From an uncultured beta proteobacterium (GTDB lineage Bacteria; Pseudomonadota; Gammaproteobacteria; Burkholderiales; Burkholderiaceae_C): a stretch of DNA of 24,780 nt. Both the position numbers and the translations under genes were made by a program. Positions within the stretch are counted from its first letter, which is position 1. Every line of letters begins with the position of its first letter. Below the pieces are notes generated by a model. The model ran no database searches. It worked only from the letters and a program-made list of their open reading frames with translations, and was not told where the DNA came from. Shown here piece by piece: positions 1-7,249 of the stretch. Where the stretch lies: assembly GCA_903886165.1 (NCBI GenBank), contig CAISLL010000027.1:1-24780 (forward strand), written 5' to 3'.

Positions 1-224
1 ACCGTCACCGCCAGTGCGTAGCCGCCGCAGGCCAGCGCCGAGCCGACAACGATGTCGTAGATAGCCCAGACGCCCCAGGGGAAGCCCCCGTTCAGATTGG
101 TCACCGACCCGATTCCATAGAAAAAGCGCATGCCCAGCAGAACCACGGCCATAGCCGCAAAAGCGCCCAGGATCAGGAATGGTCGGGTGAGCCAGGGGCG
201 GTTCAATACAACGTGTTGACTCAT
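1..224 (-). CDS. hybB: Ni/Fe-hydrogenase cytochrome b-type integral membrane subunit HybB (N-terminal part, cut by window edge)
   Basis: Only the first 74 or so codons are present; the gene continues beyond the left edge. The product should be the NrfD/PsrC-family membrane subunit that passes electrons from the periplasmic hydrogenase to quinone. A hydrophobic first helix (about residues 15-35) is followed by the family hallmark NLNGGFPWGVW and the start of a second helix. The ATG at 224 overlaps the hybA stop as ATGA, which indicates translational coupling, and a very G-rich Shine-Dalgarno (eight Gs at 232-239 of the complementary strand) lies just upstream. Its position after hybO and hybA matches the first three genes of the E. 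coli hyb operon order. Confidence 0.9.
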   Translation of the reverse strand, partial: MSQHVVLNRPWLTRPFLILGAFAAMAVVLLGMRFFYGIGSVTNLNGGFPWGVWAIYDIVVGSALACGGYALAVT

Positions 225-1201
225 GACTTGTCCCCCCCCTCTTTGTTGGCAACTTCGGTGTTACGTTTGACCACCCAGCCCAGGCCTCCCAAGGCAAGGG
301 CTGGCAATGCCATATAGCTGTAGAGGGTACTCTGCACCCCTTCCGAGATGGAAGCGTGGGAACGTTCACCCAGCGGCGGCATACCCAACTTGTCGAACGA
401 CACGGCCGAGATGTGCATGACGTTGGTGCCCCCCGCCTCTTTTTCGCCCCACACATGGTTTTTGTACTGCGGAATCACTTTTTCGTGGAAACTGTCAGGC
501 TTGCGCACATCGCCCATGGGGTACTTGTAAACCTGGCCGGGCTTGAGCGCGAGACGGCGTTTGGCTTCCTCCAGCAACGCTGTGCGGGTGCCAAACAGCG
601 TGGCGCCAGTCGGGCAAGCTTCGGCGCACCCGGTCATGCCACCCTTGGTGATGCGCTCCAGCCCTTTTTGGTTGCACATCTCGCATTTGTGAATTTCACC
701 CAGCGCGTTGTTGTAGTCGTACTGCGGCACGTTGTAGGGGCAGCCGGTCATGCAGGTACGGCAGCCAATGCAGACATCGGCGTTGTAATTGACGATACCG
801 GTGACCGGGTCGCGGGTGAGCGCGGTGACCGGACAGACGGAGACACAGCCGGGGTCAACGCAGTGCATGCAGCTGCGCTTCTCAAAGGCAAACCCGTTTT
901 GCTCCTGGTCTTTTTTCGAACCATCGCCTGAGGTGTAGATCTTGATGACGTTGTGCGTGGCGAATGAAAGATCGAGGGCGAAGTCGGCATGGGTGTCCTT
1001 GCCCATCGCCACCGGCGGCATGTGGTTGACTTCCTTGCACTTGCTGACACAGGCTTTGCAGCCCACGCACAGTGTCGAGTCGAACAGCATCCCAACGGCC
1101 TGGGGTGCAGGTTCCAGATTGGGCCTGGCCTGTACCGTGGTGCTCGCCAATACGGCTCCCGCGGCTCCGAGCGAAGTCTGAAAGAAGTTTCTGCGCTTCA
1201 T
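221..1201 (-). CDS. hybA: Hydrogenase-2-type 4Fe-4S ferredoxin subunit HybA
   Basis: A 326-residue periplasmic iron-sulfur protein that links the hydrogenase small subunit to the membrane subunit HybB. The N terminus has a Tat signal (KRRNFFQTSLGAAG) ending near TTVQA. Four cysteine clusters are visible: CVGCKACVSKC, CMHCVDPGCVSVCP, CIGCRTCMTGCP, and a pair CEMC...CAEACP, consistent with four [4Fe-4S] centres of the DMSO reductase beta-subunit type. A C-terminal hydrophobic segment (about residues 291-310, followed by VVKR) probably anchors it in the membrane, as in E. coli HybA. Its start overlaps the hybO stop by ATGA and its stop overlaps the hybB start, so the three genes form one transcript. 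The last codons run through a G8 homopolymer. Confidence 0.93.
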   Translation of the reverse strand: MKRRNFFQTSLGAAGAVLASTTVQARPNLEPAPQAVGMLFDSTLCVGCKACVSKCKEVNHMPPVAMGKDTHADFALDLSFATHNVIKIYTSGDGSKKDQEQNGFAFEKRSCMHCVDPGCVSVCPVTALTRDPVTGIVNYNADVCIGCRTCMTGCPYNVPQYDYNNALGEIHKCEMCNQKGLERITKGGMTGCAEACPTGATLFGTRTALLEEAKRRLALKPGQVYKYPMGDVRKPDSFHEKVIPQYKNHVWGEKEAGGTNVMHISAVSFDKLGMPPLGERSHASISEGVQSTLYSYMALPALALGGLGWVVKRNTEVANKEGGDKS

Positions 1202-2370
1202 GCTTGCTCGCTTTTTGAAGACTCTTGAGCTGCTTGCGAGTCCTTTTCACCCAGCTTCTTGCCTGCGACCGCCGTTGCACCGATTACAGCACCGACCGCG
1301 ACACCTGCCACAGCAGCCGCTGCGGCGATGGTGCCGGAACTGGAACTTTGCCGGTCACTAATGATAGGGAATACATTCGGCGGGGTATGGGTCTTGACGT
1401 CGGAAAGGCTGAACATGGCTTTGCTGAAGCCGGTACCCTGCTCGGAGCAGCCAACGCAGGGGTGACCGATACCGATCGGCCAGACGCCTCCGCCAATGTT
1501 GTTGAATTCCAGGCTGGGGCAGTTGTTGTAGGTCTCTGGCCCCTTGCAGCCCAGTTTGTAAAGGCACCAGCCCTGTTTGTGTCCGTCATCGCCAAACTGT
1601 GTGGCAAAGCGACCCGCATCAAAGTGGGGCCGACGGTAGCAGTTCTCGTGAATCAGGCGTCCGTAAGCCCATTTCGGTCGGCCCTTTTCGTCGATTGGAG
1701 GCAGCTTGCCGTAGGTGACGAAGTACAGCACGGTACCCAGGAAGTTGGCCGGATTGGGCGGGCAGCCGGGGATCGTGACAACGGTCTTGTCCTTGAGGAA
1801 CTGGGGAGCGCCCACCGCGCCGGTGGGGTTGGGCGATGCGGCCTGCACACCACCCCAACTGGCGCAGGAACCGAAGGCCACAATGGCGGCTGCACCATCA
1901 GCAGCTTCCCGCGTGGCATCCATCATGGTCTGCCCGCCGATCTTGCAAAAAATGCCGTTTTGCCCCAGTGGGATCGCACCTTCAACGACGAGCAGGTATT
2001 TGCCCTTGAATTTCTTCATCGTCTCCCGCTTGACTTCCTCGACGCGGTGTCCGGCACCGGCGTCCAGGGTCTGGTGGTAGTCCAGTGAAATGAGGTCCAG
2101 AATCAGGTGTTCAAAGCTCGGCTGTTCCGAACGCAGCAGGGATTCGGTGTTTCCTGTGCACTCCTGGCCGTGCAGCCAGATCACTGGCGTTCTGGCCGGA
2201 TTGGCGATCGCCGCCGCCATGGCCAAGGCCGATTTTGTTCCTAGACCAAACGAGGCCGCTACGCCGGCGCAGAAGTTCAGGAAGGTCCGGCGGGATACGC
2301 CAAGACGTCTCTCTACGTCAGAAAAGTCGTGGCCGGCTTCGTCGGCGACATCAAACTCACGAACGCTCAT
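1198..2370 (-). CDS. hybO: Membrane-bound [NiFe] hydrogenase small subunit (HybO/HyaA type)
   Basis: This 390-residue small subunit carries the Fe-S relay of an H2-uptake hydrogenase and is exported with its large subunit by the Tat pathway. The Tat motif is SRRTFLNF (residues 26-33). GSC and GCPPNP cysteines for the proximal cluster are present, but the first motif reads ECTGNTES, so residue 74 is Asn where family members have Cys. Distal ligands (IHENC, WCLYKLGC) and medial ligands (NCP, GHPCVGC) are intact. It lacks the extra cysteines of oxygen-tolerant enzymes (CTGN rather than CTCC). An Ala/Gly-rich helix near residues 345-370 is the membrane anchor. I chose ATG 2370 over the TTG at 2373 because GAGGAG lies six bases upstream of the ATG. 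The large subunit gene is not in view. Confidence 0.94.
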   Translation of the reverse strand: MSVREFDVADEAGHDFSDVERRLGVSRRTFLNFCAGVAASFGLGTKSALAMAAAIANPARTPVIWLHGQECTGNTESLLRSEQPSFEHLILDLISLDYHQTLDAGAGHRVEEVKRETMKKFKGKYLLVVEGAIPLGQNGIFCKIGGQTMMDATREAADGAAAIVAFGSCASWGGVQAASPNPTGAVGAPQFLKDKTVVTIPGCPPNPANFLGTVLYFVTYGKLPPIDEKGRPKWAYGRLIHENCYRRPHFDAGRFATQFGDDGHKQGWCLYKLGCKGPETYNNCPSLEFNNIGGGVWPIGIGHPCVGCSEQGTGFSKAMFSLSDVKTHTPPNVFPIISDRQSSSSGTIAAAAAVAGVAVGAVIGATAVAGKKLGEKDSQAAQESSKSEQA

Positions 2371-2714
2371 CAAGTTCTCCTCGTTATTGGCTCACTACCC
2401 ATGGCATGGCATGACATTTCTGTCATCAAACGCACGGCCCGTTGTCAACAGCAAGCCACACCGTGAGTTGCTGGAGTGCACCGGAATTAACAAGATGTGT
2501 GCCATAAATTGATGGACTAGCGTAAACACCTAGAACGCTGTCGGCTGCCACTGTGTGCATGCGAAGCCAATTCGCGCCGATCTTGGAATGAGGTAGCGCG
2601 CCTGGTGGTTACTATGTTTTCAGATTGGAAAGTAAGCTGCCAACTTCACTGGCGGCAGGTGACCCAGACAGGTTGTGGGCTCAAGGGCATCACTTTTGCC
2701 GCGCTGGGGCGACA
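2371..2714. other. Intergenic region between the hyb operon and the tyrR-like gene
   Basis: No convincing gene is present in these 344 bases; short ORFs here lack codon character and Shine-Dalgarno sites. It contains the hyb leader and a possible -24/-12 promoter (annotated separately). Near the end of the tyrR-like gene there is a weak hairpin on the minus strand (arms CTGCC/GGCAG at 2637-2641 and 2654-2658) followed by a modest T-rich stretch. That could terminate the tyrR-like transcript but is not a strong terminator. Confidence 0.5.
2489..2504 (-). promoter_or_regulatory. Possible sigma-54 (-24/-12) promoter of the hyb operon
   Basis: On the minus strand the sequence reads TGGCACACATCTTGTT. 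It matches the TGGCAC-N5-TTGCW consensus with correct GG-to-G spacing but has T instead of C in the -12 element. It would give a leader of about 110 nt before hybO. Sigma-54 control by HoxA/HupR-type activators is known for uptake hydrogenases of other proteobacteria. No such activator is seen in this window, so this remains a candidate. Confidence 0.4.
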
Positions 2715-4253
2715 TCAACTCCGGGAAGGGATGCCGTATTTGCGCAGCCGGGCGGCAATCGCCGAATGCGAAGTCTGCAGACGCTCCGCCAGTTTGCGTG
2801 AAGAGGGGTAGTGCTTGAACAAGCGCGTCAGCAAGGCGCGTTCAAATTCGGCCACAGCCTCGTCCAGGCTCGCCACATCGTCCAGGGAGTCAATGTCAGG
2901 CGCAGAACCTGCCACTGCCAGTTCCAGGTCTTGTGCCTCAATGACCGGTGCCTCGGTCATGGTCACGGCTCGAAACACGACGTTCTGCAATTGCCGGACG
3001 TTGCCCGGCCAAGGGTTCTCAAGCAGGGCTGCCGACGCCGATTTGCTCAGCCGGGCACGCGGGCGTCCGATTTGTGCGCAGGCCCGGTCCACAAAGACCT
3101 GCGCCAAAGGCAGGATGTCTTGTGTGCGCTCGCGCAGCGGTGGCAAATTCAGTTGCAGCACATCAAGGCGGAATAACAAATCCTGACGAAAGTCGCCAGT
3201 GCTGACCATCTCTTCGAGCGAGCGATGGGTGGCACTGATGATGCGCACGTTGGCTTTCAGTTCGCGGTCGCCACCGACCCGGCGAAAACTGCCGTCGTTG
3301 AGAAAACGCAGCAGTTTGGCCTGCAGGTAGGCCGACATTTCTCCGATTTCGTCCAGAAACAGCGTGCCCCCGTCTGTCAGTTCCAGCAAGCCGGGGCGGC
3401 CACCCCGCAATGCGCCGGTGAAGGCGCCTGGCGCATAACCAAACAGTTCACTCTCAGCCAGACTCTCCGGCAGGGCCGCACAATTGAGCGCAAAAAAGGG
3501 CTGGTCTTTTCGGCGGCTACCGGCATGGCAGGCATGGGCCACCAGTTCCTTGCCGGTACCGGTCTCGCCACGGATCAGCAGCGGCGCATCCACCTGCGCC
3601 ATGCGCACGGCGCGCAGTTTGAGTTGTTGAATGGCGGGCGAATGGCCCAGAATGGCTTCGAAACCGCCAGCGCTGTAGTTTTGCAAGGCGCTCAGGCGCT
3701 CACCAATGCGGTGCGGGGCGTGCAATGTCAGCACGGCGCCGGCCACTGTGCCACTGGTTTCATGCAGCGCCACCGTCTCCAGCAAGTAACTTTCGCCACC
3801 GATTTGCACCTCGGTGGCGGGCAGACGATAAGCCTTGTCGATCAATGCGCTGGCCAGTTGCGGGTCACCCGTCAGTTCCTTCAGCGATGTGCCAATGAGT
3901 TGTGGCTCAGCGACACCGCTGGCCGCCACGGCCGCCGCATTGGCCACCACCACCACCCCGCGCGCATCGACCGCGAGCACCGGGTCAGCCTGCGAGGCCA
4001 GTAGCGCGTCCAGGTACAGGCGACGTCGGGCGCCCGGCAACATTTCCAGTTCTGCGACCGATTGCACCCCCGTGACATGCTGCAGCTCTTCGCGCAATGC
4101 AGGCAGGCCATCGGCGGTCAGGGCCGGGGCCTCAAAAAAGATGTGCGGTGGATCGACCTCCACCGCAGAGACATCAAGCACCCGGCGCGCCAGGATCGCC
4201 AGAATTTCCTGGGCGATACCGACCCGGTCGGTGAAGAAAACACTGATGCGCAT
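2715..4253 (-). CDS. TyrR/PhhR-like sigma-54-dependent transcriptional activator
   Basis: A 512-residue regulator with the TyrR domain order. It has an N-terminal ACT domain (1-75, starting MRISVFFTDRVGIAQEIL), a PAS-like domain (about 80-190), and an AAA+ domain with Walker A GETGTGKE (229-236) and Walker B GTLFLDEIGE (297-306). A TyrR-type helix-turn-helix closes the protein (RKLAERLQTSHSAIAARLRKYGI). Unlike E. coli TyrR it retains GAFTGA (276-281), the loop that contacts sigma-54, so it should activate -24/-12 promoters like Pseudomonas PhhR. It is divergent from dadA, and three TyrR-box-like palindromes lie in the shared control region, one only 23 bp before its own start. I infer that it controls the alanine operon and itself; the effector is unknown. 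The start has no clear Shine-Dalgarno. Confidence 0.9.
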   Translation of the reverse strand: MRISVFFTDRVGIAQEILAILARRVLDVSAVEVDPPHIFFEAPALTADGLPALREELQHVTGVQSVAELEMLPGARRRLYLDALLASQADPVLAVDARGVVVVANAAAVAASGVAEPQLIGTSLKELTGDPQLASALIDKAYRLPATEVQIGGESYLLETVALHETSGTVAGAVLTLHAPHRIGERLSALQNYSAGGFEAILGHSPAIQQLKLRAVRMAQVDAPLLIRGETGTGKELVAHACHAGSRRKDQPFFALNCAALPESLAESELFGYAPGAFTGALRGGRPGLLELTDGGTLFLDEIGEMSAYLQAKLLRFLNDGSFRRVGGDRELKANVRIISATHRSLEEMVSTGDFRQDLLFRLDVLQLNLPPLRERTQDILPLAQVFVDRACAQIGRPRARLSKSASAALLENPWPGNVRQLQNVVFRAVTMTEAPVIEAQDLELAVAGSAPDIDSLDDVASLDEAVAEFERALLTRLFKHYPSSRKLAERLQTSHSAIAARLRKYGIPSRS

Positions 4254-4275
4254 TTTTGTATTTGAATCGATACGG

Positions 4276-4293
4276 TGTATTGATATTACTACA
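4276..4293. promoter_or_regulatory. TyrR-box-like operator 1
   Basis: TGTATTGATATTACTACA has the 18-bp TyrR-box architecture (TGTAAA-N6-TTTACA) with perfect TGTA and TACA ends and the key G-N14-C pair. It starts 23 bp upstream of the tyrR-like ATG, a position suited to autorepression, and ends about 157 bp upstream of the dadA -24 element. Confidence 0.5.
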
Positions 4294-4312
4294 GTCTATT
4301 TAAGTATTTGTT

Positions 4313-4330
4313 TTTAAACATTTTTTTACA
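4313..4330. promoter_or_regulatory. TyrR-box-like operator 2
   Basis: TTTAAACATTTTTTTACA matches the TyrR box with an exact TTTACA right half and a single change (TTTAAA for TGTAAA) on the left. That change hits the normally critical G, so alone it would be a weak site. It lies in a very AT-rich stretch, and its centre is 37 bp from operator 1 and 43 bp from operator 3. Confidence 0.4.
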
Positions 4331-4355
4331 TATTTCATTTGAATGGCAAACTTTT

Positions 4356-4373
4356 TGTATTGAAATGCATACA
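4356..4373. promoter_or_regulatory. TyrR-box-like operator 3
   Basis: TGTATTGAAATGCATACA is an 18-bp palindrome-like site with perfect TGTA...TACA ends and the G-N14-C pair. It ends 76 bp upstream of the -24 element of the dadA promoter, a usual distance for a sigma-54 enhancer site. Confidence 0.55.
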
Positions 4374-4449
4374 CGTGCATGGCGCAGCGTGTTTTTGGAA
4401 AAGTGCCCAAGTGCTTGATTTCATTGGATTTCAGACGAATCGAATAAGT

Positions 4450-4465
4450 TGGCACAGAGATTGCA
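4450..4465 (+). promoter_or_regulatory. Sigma-54 (-24/-12) promoter of dadA
   Basis: TGGCACAGAGATTGCA is a full match to the TGGCAC-N5-TTGCW consensus and is preceded by T. Transcription should start near 4476, giving a leader of about 50 nt before dadA. The adjacent divergent gene encodes an activator with an intact GAFTGA sigma-54 contact loop. Confidence 0.85.
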
Positions 4466-4530
4466 ATTCTGAATCAACTGTTGCTGCAGACTGCGTCGTC
4501 GCGTGGTGCCGGTAACTCTGGAGAAAAATG

Positions 4531-5784
4531 ATGAAAGTTCTGATTTTGGGCAGTGGCGTGATTGGCACCACCATGGCGTATTACCTGGCACGCGCCGGTC
4601 ACGAGGTTGAGGTGGTTGACCGTCAACCAGGCCCCGGCCTGGAAACCAGCTACGCCAATGCGGGTGAAGTCTCGCCAGGCTATTCGTCACCCTGGGCTGG
4701 CCCCGGCGTGCCATTAAAAGCCATTCAGTGGATGCTGATGCACCACAGCCCGCTGGTCATCAAGCCCATGCTGGACCCGGCCATGTGGCGCTGGGGTCTG
4801 TCCATGCTGCGCAACTGCACCGAGGCGCGTTACCGCGTCAACAAGGGGCGCATGGTGCGTCTGGCCGAATACAGCCGCGATTGCCTGAAAGAACTGCGGG
4901 CCGAAATCGGCATTGGTTACGACGATCGGGCGCAGGGCACATTGCAGCTGTTTCGCACGCAAAAGCAGCTCGACGGCACGGCCAAAGACATCGAGATTTT
5001 GAAGGAATACGGCGTGCCTTACCAGTTGCTGGACCGCAGCGGTTACCTGCAATACGAGCCGGCGCTGGCCGATGTGCAGGACAAGTTTGTGGGTGCGCTG
5101 CGCCTGCCCGGTGATGAAACCGGCGACTGCTTCAAGTTCACCAACACCCTGGCTGACAAGGTCAAAGCGCTGGGTGTGAAGTTTCGTTTTGGGGTCGACA
5201 TTCAGGCGGTGGAGCGCAGCGGCGGCAGTGTCAGCGGCGTGCGCACCAGCGAAGGCGTCTTGACGGCAGACCGTTATGTGCTGGCCTTGGGCAGTTATTC
5301 CACCCGCATGCTGGCGCCCTTGGGTATCCGGATTCCGGTCTACCCGGTGAAAGGTTTTTCCATCACGGTGCCCATCACCAATGCCGCCAAGTCACCCGAG
5401 TCCACCATCATGGACGAAACCCACAAGGTCGCGGTGACACGTCTGGGCGACCGCATCCGAGTCGGCGGCACGGCGCAGCTTTCCGGCTTTGATCTGAACC
5501 TGGACGAGGGCCGTCGGCGCACGCTGGAATTTGTGGTGACCGACCTGTTCCCCAAGGGCGGCGACATGAGTCAGGCCGAGTTCTGGACCGGTCTGCGCCC
5601 GATGACACCGGACGGCACCCCCATTTTGGGCGAGACATCTCTTGACAATCTTTTGCTCAGCACCGGCCACGGCACACTGGGTTGGACCATGGCCACCGGC
5701 ACCGGTCGCGTCATGGCGGATCTGATCAGTGGGCGCAAGCCCGAGATCAGCATGGAAGGCCTGACCGTCGCCCGCTACGGCTGA
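4531..5784 (+). CDS. dadA: D-amino acid dehydrogenase small subunit (DadA), FAD-dependent
   Basis: The 417-residue protein oxidises D-alanine and other D-amino acids to the 2-oxo acid and ammonia, passing electrons to the respiratory chain at the inner membrane. The N terminus MKVLILGSGVIGTTMAYYLA is the FAD-binding Rossmann motif (GxGxxG) of the DAO family. C-terminal features typical of DadA are WTGLRPMTPDGTPILG and STGHGTLGWTMATGTGRV. Two in-frame ATGs occur at 4528 and 4531. I prefer 4531 because GGAG at 4520-4523 is seven bases away and the product then begins like known DadA proteins. It is the first gene of an operon with an alanine transporter and alanine racemase, behind a consensus sigma-54 promoter. 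Confidence 0.95.
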   Translation: MKVLILGSGVIGTTMAYYLARAGHEVEVVDRQPGPGLETSYANAGEVSPGYSSPWAGPGVPLKAIQWMLMHHSPLVIKPMLDPAMWRWGLSMLRNCTEARYRVNKGRMVRLAEYSRDCLKELRAEIGIGYDDRAQGTLQLFRTQKQLDGTAKDIEILKEYGVPYQLLDRSGYLQYEPALADVQDKFVGALRLPGDETGDCFKFTNTLADKVKALGVKFRFGVDIQAVERSGGSVSGVRTSEGVLTADRYVLALGSYSTRMLAPLGIRIPVYPVKGFSITVPITNAAKSPESTIMDETHKVAVTRLGDRIRVGGTAQLSGFDLNLDEGRRRTLEFVVTDLFPKGGDMSQAEFWTGLRPMTPDGTPILGETSLDNLLLSTGHGTLGWTMATGTGRVMADLISGRKPEISMEGLTVARYG

Positions 5785-5812
5785 CCCTTCTTAGCTCAAG
5801 CACCCCTGCATC

Positions 5813-5866
5813 AAGCGCTGGATGAACCAGCGTTTCGCTGCCGCATGGCCATTTGCCGGCCATGCG
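5813..5866 (+). promoter_or_regulatory. Two consecutive RNA hairpins between dadA and the alanine symporter
   Basis: The first hairpin has arms CGCTGG (5816-5821) and CCAGCG (5827-5832), extended by one G-U and two A-T pairs and followed by TTT. The second has perfect 9-bp arms CGCATGGCC (5842-5850) and GGCCATGCG (5858-5866) with a 7-nt loop. Neither is followed by a long T run, so they are more likely an mRNA-stabilising, processing or partial-attenuation element than a strong terminator. Confidence 0.45.
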
Positions 5867-5897
5867 CACTCTTATTAAAACTATCTGGAGACATCCC

Positions 5898-7247
5898 TTG
5901 GATTCAATCACTTCGTTCATTACCGCCATCAATGACATCGTCTGGGGACCACCCATGCTGATCGCCATTCTGGGCACCGGCCTGTTTCTGCAATTGCGCC
6001 TGAAGTTCATGCCGATCACCAAAATCGTGGCTGGGTTCATCATGGTCTGGCGCGGGCGCAAGGCCGCCCCCGGTGCGCCCGGTGAAATCACACCTTATGC
6101 GGCGCTCATGACGGCACTGGCGGCTACGGTGGGCACCGGCAACATTGCGGGCGTGGCCACAGCCATTGCGGTGGGTGGCCCCGGCGCCATGTTCTGGATG
6201 TGGATGACAGCGCTGGTGGGCATGGCCACCAAGTACGCCGAGGTGTTGCTTGCGGTTCACTACCGGGAAACCGATGACCACGGCGAGCAGGTGGGTGGGC
6301 CAATGTACGCCATCAAGAACGGGCTGGGCCGCCGTTGGGTCTGGCTGGGTGGCGCGTTTGCGCTGTTTGGCGGCCTGGCTGGTTTTGGCATTGGCAACAT
6401 GGTTCAGTCCAACAGCATCGCCGGCGCGCTGCAAGCCGGTTTTGGCATCAACCCCTGGGTCTCAGGCATTGTCATGACCGTGTTTACCGGATTTGTACTG
6501 CTGGGCGGTGTCAAGCGCATTGGTGCCGTGGCCGAGAAGTTGGTGCCTTTCATGTGCATCGGCTACATTGCCGTGGCGTTGATGGTGCTGGGCATCTATG
6601 TGGACCAGATTCCAGCGGCCTTTGCGTTGATTTTTGAGAGTGCATTCAATCCAGTGGCTGCCACTGGTGGCTTTGCGGGTGCGGCGGTCATGATGGCCAT
6701 GCGTTATGGGGTGGCACGCGGCATCTTTTCCAACGAAGCGGGCCTGGGCACCGCAGGCATTGCACAAGCTGCCGGTCAAACCAAAAACCCGGTGGAGTCG
6801 GGTCTGGTCGGCATGATGGGCACCTTCATCGACACCATTGTGGTTTGCACCATGACCGGTCTGGTGGTGATCGTGACCGGCGCCTGGAGTTCTGGCCTCA
6901 AAGGGGCAGCGCTTAGTTCGGCGGCGTTTGCCACCGCATTCCCGGGATTCGGGGCACAGTTTTTGTCGATTGCGTTGGCCATCTTTGCCTTCACCACGAT
7001 TCTCGGCTGGGCCTATTACGGCGAGAAGTGCTGGGAATACCTGGTCGGCACCTCGGTTGAAATACCCTATCGCGTTTTGTGGACCCTGTTCGTGATGGTG
7101 GGTGCGGTGATGCAGCTTGATTTTGTCTGGCTGGTGTCAGATACGCTGAACGCGTTCATGGCCTTGCCGAATCTGGTGTCCTTGCTGTTGCTGTCGCCCG
7201 TGGTTGCCAAACTCACGACAGATTACTTTGCCAAAAACCGCATCTGA
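5898..7247 (+). CDS. Alanine/glycine:cation symporter (AGCS/AlsT/DagA family)
   Basis: An inner-membrane Na+-coupled importer of alanine or glycine with about ten hydrophobic helices. Family signatures include NDIVWGPPM near the start, the TVGTGNIAGVATAIAVGGPG stretch and GMATKYAEVLLAVHYRE in the middle. I place the start at TTG 5898 because CTGGAG at 5885-5890 is seven bases upstream and the product (MDSITSFITAIND...) then begins like other AGCS proteins. The upstream ATG at 5862 lies inside a hairpin arm and lacks a ribosome-binding site. The product would be 449 residues. The gene sits between dadA and the racemase, and its stop is two bases before the next start, so it supplies substrate to the same pathway. 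Confidence 0.9.
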   Translation: MDSITSFITAINDIVWGPPMLIAILGTGLFLQLRLKFMPITKIVAGFIMVWRGRKAAPGAPGEITPYAALMTALAATVGTGNIAGVATAIAVGGPGAMFWMWMTALVGMATKYAEVLLAVHYRETDDHGEQVGGPMYAIKNGLGRRWVWLGGAFALFGGLAGFGIGNMVQSNSIAGALQAGFGINPWVSGIVMTVFTGFVLLGGVKRIGAVAEKLVPFMCIGYIAVALMVLGIYVDQIPAAFALIFESAFNPVAATGGFAGAAVMMAMRYGVARGIFSNEAGLGTAGIAQAAGQTKNPVESGLVGMMGTFIDTIVVCTMTGLVVIVTGAWSSGLKGAALSSAAFATAFPGFGAQFLSIALAIFAFTTILGWAYYGEKCWEYLVGTSVEIPYRVLWTLFVMVGAVMQLDFVWLVSDTLNAFMALPNLVSLLLLSPVVAKLTTDYFAKNRI

Positions 7248-7249
7248 TC

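Noticed and set aside
356..931. Long plus-strand open frame opposite hybA
   Set aside because: It is the antisense shadow of a well-supported hydrogenase gene in high-GC DNA, with no protein family features or ribosome-binding site.
1225..2088. 287-codon plus-strand open frame opposite hybO
   Set aside because: It lies entirely opposite the hydrogenase small subunit, whose motifs are clear; codon composition is that of a shadow.
3225..4004. 259-codon plus-strand open frame opposite the TyrR-like gene
   Set aside because: No recognisable motifs; the minus-strand frame contains complete Walker A, GAFTGA and HTH motifs.
5853..5897. Upstream starts of the alanine symporter at 5853 and 5862
   Set aside because: They lie in a hairpin without a Shine-Dalgarno, and the extra residues are not like the family; TTG 5898 has CTGGAG at good spacing.
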